Assembly (NCBI GenBank): GCA_001801405.1
Contig: MGXQ01000081.1
Location: 8,589 to 32,683, forward strand
Length of the DNA: 24,095 nucleotides
Source of the DNA: Gammaproteobacteria bacterium RIFCSPHIGHO2_02_FULL_42_13
Lineage (GTDB): Bacteria > Pseudomonadota > Gammaproteobacteria > UBA12402
Reading direction: 5' to 3'
Shown here: positions 22,172-24,095 of the stretch, in pieces
Layout of the letters: every line of letters begins with the position of its first letter
How positions within the stretch are numbered: position 1 is the first letter of the stretch
Notes under the pieces: model-generated
Databases searched by the model: none
What the model saw: only the letters and a program-made list of their open reading frames with translations
Told to the model about the DNA's origin: nothing
Position numbers and translations under genes: made by a program

Positions 22172-23830
22172 ATGTTTCCATTGAGTGGGTATGTTGATGT
22201 TAACCAAACATATCAGCATGATGGTGTCACATTATTCAATGGGATGCTAGCAGGCAAGCCACAAACGATTCTTTATTTTCAGCCAAAAAATCAGGCTATT
22301 TTAGCTGTATTTTTGGAAAAACTTTCAGCCGGACAGATTGTTTATCGTACCTTGGATGAATGTGCCATCCTGTTTGATGCGGGATCGGCGGATATATTTC
22401 TCGTGATGCAGCAAGCACAACAGCTTTATCAAAAAGTGCAGGAAGACCAAAAAATGATGATCGCGATGGCGGTGCATGATGCACGTGGTCTTGTGGATTG
22501 TGCGCGAGGGAGATTGTTTGCGTTACAGATGAGGGGGGGGTGCGAACTTCCGGTTGCACAGGATTGCTTGGCGAAAGCGTCGGCGGTTTTTCAAGATGTT
22601 TTATTATACGGAAAATTGCAGGCAGGAGAGGGGGGTGTTAATCCAACAGTGTGTGATTTAGAACAATGGGTGAAAGAGCTTATTACGGTCGGGTTTGATA
22701 CGCCGCCGCTACCAACCTATAAAATTACGGATCAACGTACAGATACTGCGCTTGCTGGGTTTGCAAAAATGGATGCGCATATCATGATGCGCGTCGTAGG
22801 TAATTTATTATCGAATGCAAAAAAGTTTTTTAAAACATTTGTGTGCATAGAAATCGTCTTAACCGATGAAAACATGATGGTTACTGTGATTAATGATGCA
22901 GAAAAAACAATACCTGCCGAGCAGATTCCTACTTTATTTAATTCTTATGTGCAGACAGCCGAAGGGAGAGCGGTACAGGGTAGCACGGGATTGGGCTTGG
23001 CCATTGTGAAATTGTTTGTGAATGATGTGCTAAAAGGATCGCCGATTGAGGTAACGAGTGATGAAAAAACAAAGATCACAACATTTCAAATTACCGTGCC
23101 ATGTGTGACACTAGAGTTCGAGGAGCTTGCCAAATTTCTTCGAGCGCGCGAAGTCGCGGCGGCTGTAGCAGCCAGGGGGGCAGCTGCCGCGGAAAGAGAG
23201 AGCACACCAGATCTTTTTGCAAGAACGCTAACGCCGCCTCGTGTATTAATGGTCGATGATAATAACATTAATCGTGCGATATTCTCGAAGATATTACGTA
23301 AAATTGGTTGTCAAGTGGAGGTGGCTTCAAGTGGGGAAGAAGGATTGGCAAAATTTAAAGCGGCTGCTAGCTCTTCGGCAACATCATATATGGCTGTGTT
23401 TTCAGATCAAGAAATGCCTGGCATGAAGGGATCGACGATGGTTGGAGAAATCGTTGAATATGAACGAGCGCATGAAATGTCGTTGGTTCCTAAATTTATG
23501 ATGACAGCGGATGCGGATCCTGCGTTGAGACCTCACGAAATAACAGCGTTATTAAAGGCTAAGACAGTCCAATTTTGCTTTAGCAAAACGGCAAAATTGG
23601 AAGAGCTTGTGAGTCAATTAAAAGCGATGGGGTTGAATGTTGCATTGCCACTCTCCGTACAACCACAACTCATTGGAGGTGGTGGAAGCGGCGCTCATTC
23701 TCGTCGACATTCGCTCGCAGTGGCACCATGCACCATGTTTCCTGCGTCTGCTGATGGTGGAGAAGGCACCGCTGATGATGGTGTATCGACCGCCGTCATC
23801 ATGCCTGGGTTAGGGTCTGTTACAAAATAA
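22172..23830 (+). CDS. Soluble hybrid histidine kinase / response regulator
   Basis: The 552-residue product, numbered from ATG 22172, has no membrane segment. Residues 1-85 are an unassigned input part. The H-box is MAVHDARGLVD with His102, the N-box GNLLSNAKKFF with Asn215, and the G2 box GSTGLGLAIVK (270-280). The G1 box, normally DxGxG, is degenerate (NDAEKTI). An Ala-rich linker (~329-341) leads to a receiver domain with Asp362-Asp363, phospho-acceptor Asp412 (FSDQEMPGMKG), Thr445 and Lys472, then an 80-residue Gly/Ala/Ser-rich tail. I prefer ATG 22172 because AGGAG lies eight bases upstream; a TTG at 22085 would add 29 residues without a ribosome site. Proximity to the ferredoxin and Crp/Fnr genes suggests cytoplasmic redox sensing, which is inference. 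Confidence 0.87.
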   Translation: MFPLSGYVDVNQTYQHDGVTLFNGMLAGKPQTILYFQPKNQAILAVFLEKLSAGQIVYRTLDECAILFDAGSADIFLVMQQAQQLYQKVQEDQKMMIAMAVHDARGLVDCARGRLFALQMRGGCELPVAQDCLAKASAVFQDVLLYGKLQAGEGGVNPTVCDLEQWVKELITVGFDTPPLPTYKITDQRTDTALAGFAKMDAHIMMRVVGNLLSNAKKFFKTFVCIEIVLTDENMMVTVINDAEKTIPAEQIPTLFNSYVQTAEGRAVQGSTGLGLAIVKLFVNDVLKGSPIEVTSDEKTKITTFQITVPCVTLEFEELAKFLRAREVAAAVAARGAAAAERESTPDLFARTLTPPRVLMVDDNNINRAIFSKILRKIGCQVEVASSGEEGLAKFKAAASSSATSYMAVFSDQEMPGMKGSTMVGEIVEYERAHEMSLVPKFMMTADADPALRPHEITALLKAKTVQFCFSKTAKLEELVSQLKAMGLNVALPLSVQPQLIGGGGSGAHSRRHSLAVAPCTMFPASADGGEGTADDGVSTAVIMPGLGSVTK

Positions 23831-23869
23831 CTTGAACATCTAGCCTCCCATCTTGGCAGCATCTTTAAA

Positions 23870-24095
23870 GCCGGCGTAGCCCGCATGGAGCGAAGCGAAA
23901 TGCGGGGAACAATAAAAAGAAGCACGGTAGGTTGGGCCTTACGGCCCAACCTACGCACTAAACTGGAAGTGACGGCAAAATTGTCATTTCGACGAGCGTT
24001 TTTTACACTGTCATTTCGACGAGCGAAGCGAGGAGAAATCTCCTAAAATTGAACACGATTTATGAGATTCCTCCAGCGCCTATGGCGCTGTTTGG
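23870..24095. repeat. Cluster of three interspersed repeat types
   Basis: The 265 bases after the kinase hold no credible gene. First, a stem CCCGCAT/ATGCGGG with loop ggagcgaagcga (23880-23905), a sequence type I have seen dispersed in many bacterial genomes. Second, a perfect 12-base-pair hairpin GTAGGTTGGGCC-ttac-GGCCCAACCTAC (23927-23954). Third, two copies of TGTCATTTCGACGAGCG (23982-23998 and 24009-24025), the second continuing as aagcgaggagaaatctcc. A last hairpin CAGCGCC-tat-GGCGCTG (24074-24090) ends the window. The cluster probably continues past the edge. Confidence 0.8.

Overview
The window reads as chromosomal DNA of a gammaproteobacterium of moderate-to-low GC, probably in or near the order Legionellales (Coxiella/Legionella/Berkiella-like). 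This placement is inference. It rests on the TamA/TamB pair, an LssY-type DedA-PAP2-LssY_C fusion as known from Legionella, a zinc S1/P1 nuclease, a SohB-type S49 protease, and the palindromic repeats in the gene-free stretches. No phage, plasmid or transposase gene is visible. The only mobile-looking DNA is short interspersed palindromic repeats at both ends and upstream of murI.

Layout from left to right. Positions 1-149 hold a palindromic and tandem repeat. Positions 150-5476 (minus) are tamA-tamB, overlapping by 4 bases; they form the outer-membrane/inner-membrane translocation and lipid-transport module. Positions 5584-9735 (plus) are a tight set of three genes: a secreted S1/P1 nuclease, glutamyl-tRNA synthetase gltX, and a 627-residue protein I cannot assign. 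Convergent to these is murI (minus). Upstream of murI lies a 322-base gene-free stretch with a 57-base palindrome, a near-consensus sigma70 promoter and a large nested inverted repeat that ends six bases before tRNA-Ala(GGC). tRNA-Glu(UUC) and a stand-alone receiver-domain response regulator follow.

Positions 11531-15974 (minus) are a probable operon dacA - lssY-like - sohB (envelope maintenance). A GT39/ArnT-type membrane glycosyltransferase is divergent from it and converges with an APC amino-acid permease, overlapping it by 11 bases.

The right part, 19095-23830 (plus), is a redox/iron cluster: ferritin, rubredoxin (too short for a routine ORF cut-off), a first Crp/Fnr regulator, a second cysteine-rich Crp/Fnr regulator, a two-cluster ferredoxin-like protein, and a soluble hybrid histidine kinase. 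A perfect dyad TGTGAC-N4-GTCACA upstream of the second regulator, and a similar dyad upstream of the ferredoxin gene, are each centred exactly 41.5 bases before the start point predicted from the nearest -10 box. That is the geometry of class II Crp/Fnr activation. Both regulators keep the Arg-Glu...Arg recognition-helix pattern that fits TGTGA, but neither keeps the cAMP-binding motifs of CRP. I read the cluster as a self-contained, non-cAMP redox- or NO-type regulon, and it is the most interesting part of the window. The window closes with three different interspersed repeat families placed side by side (23870-24095).
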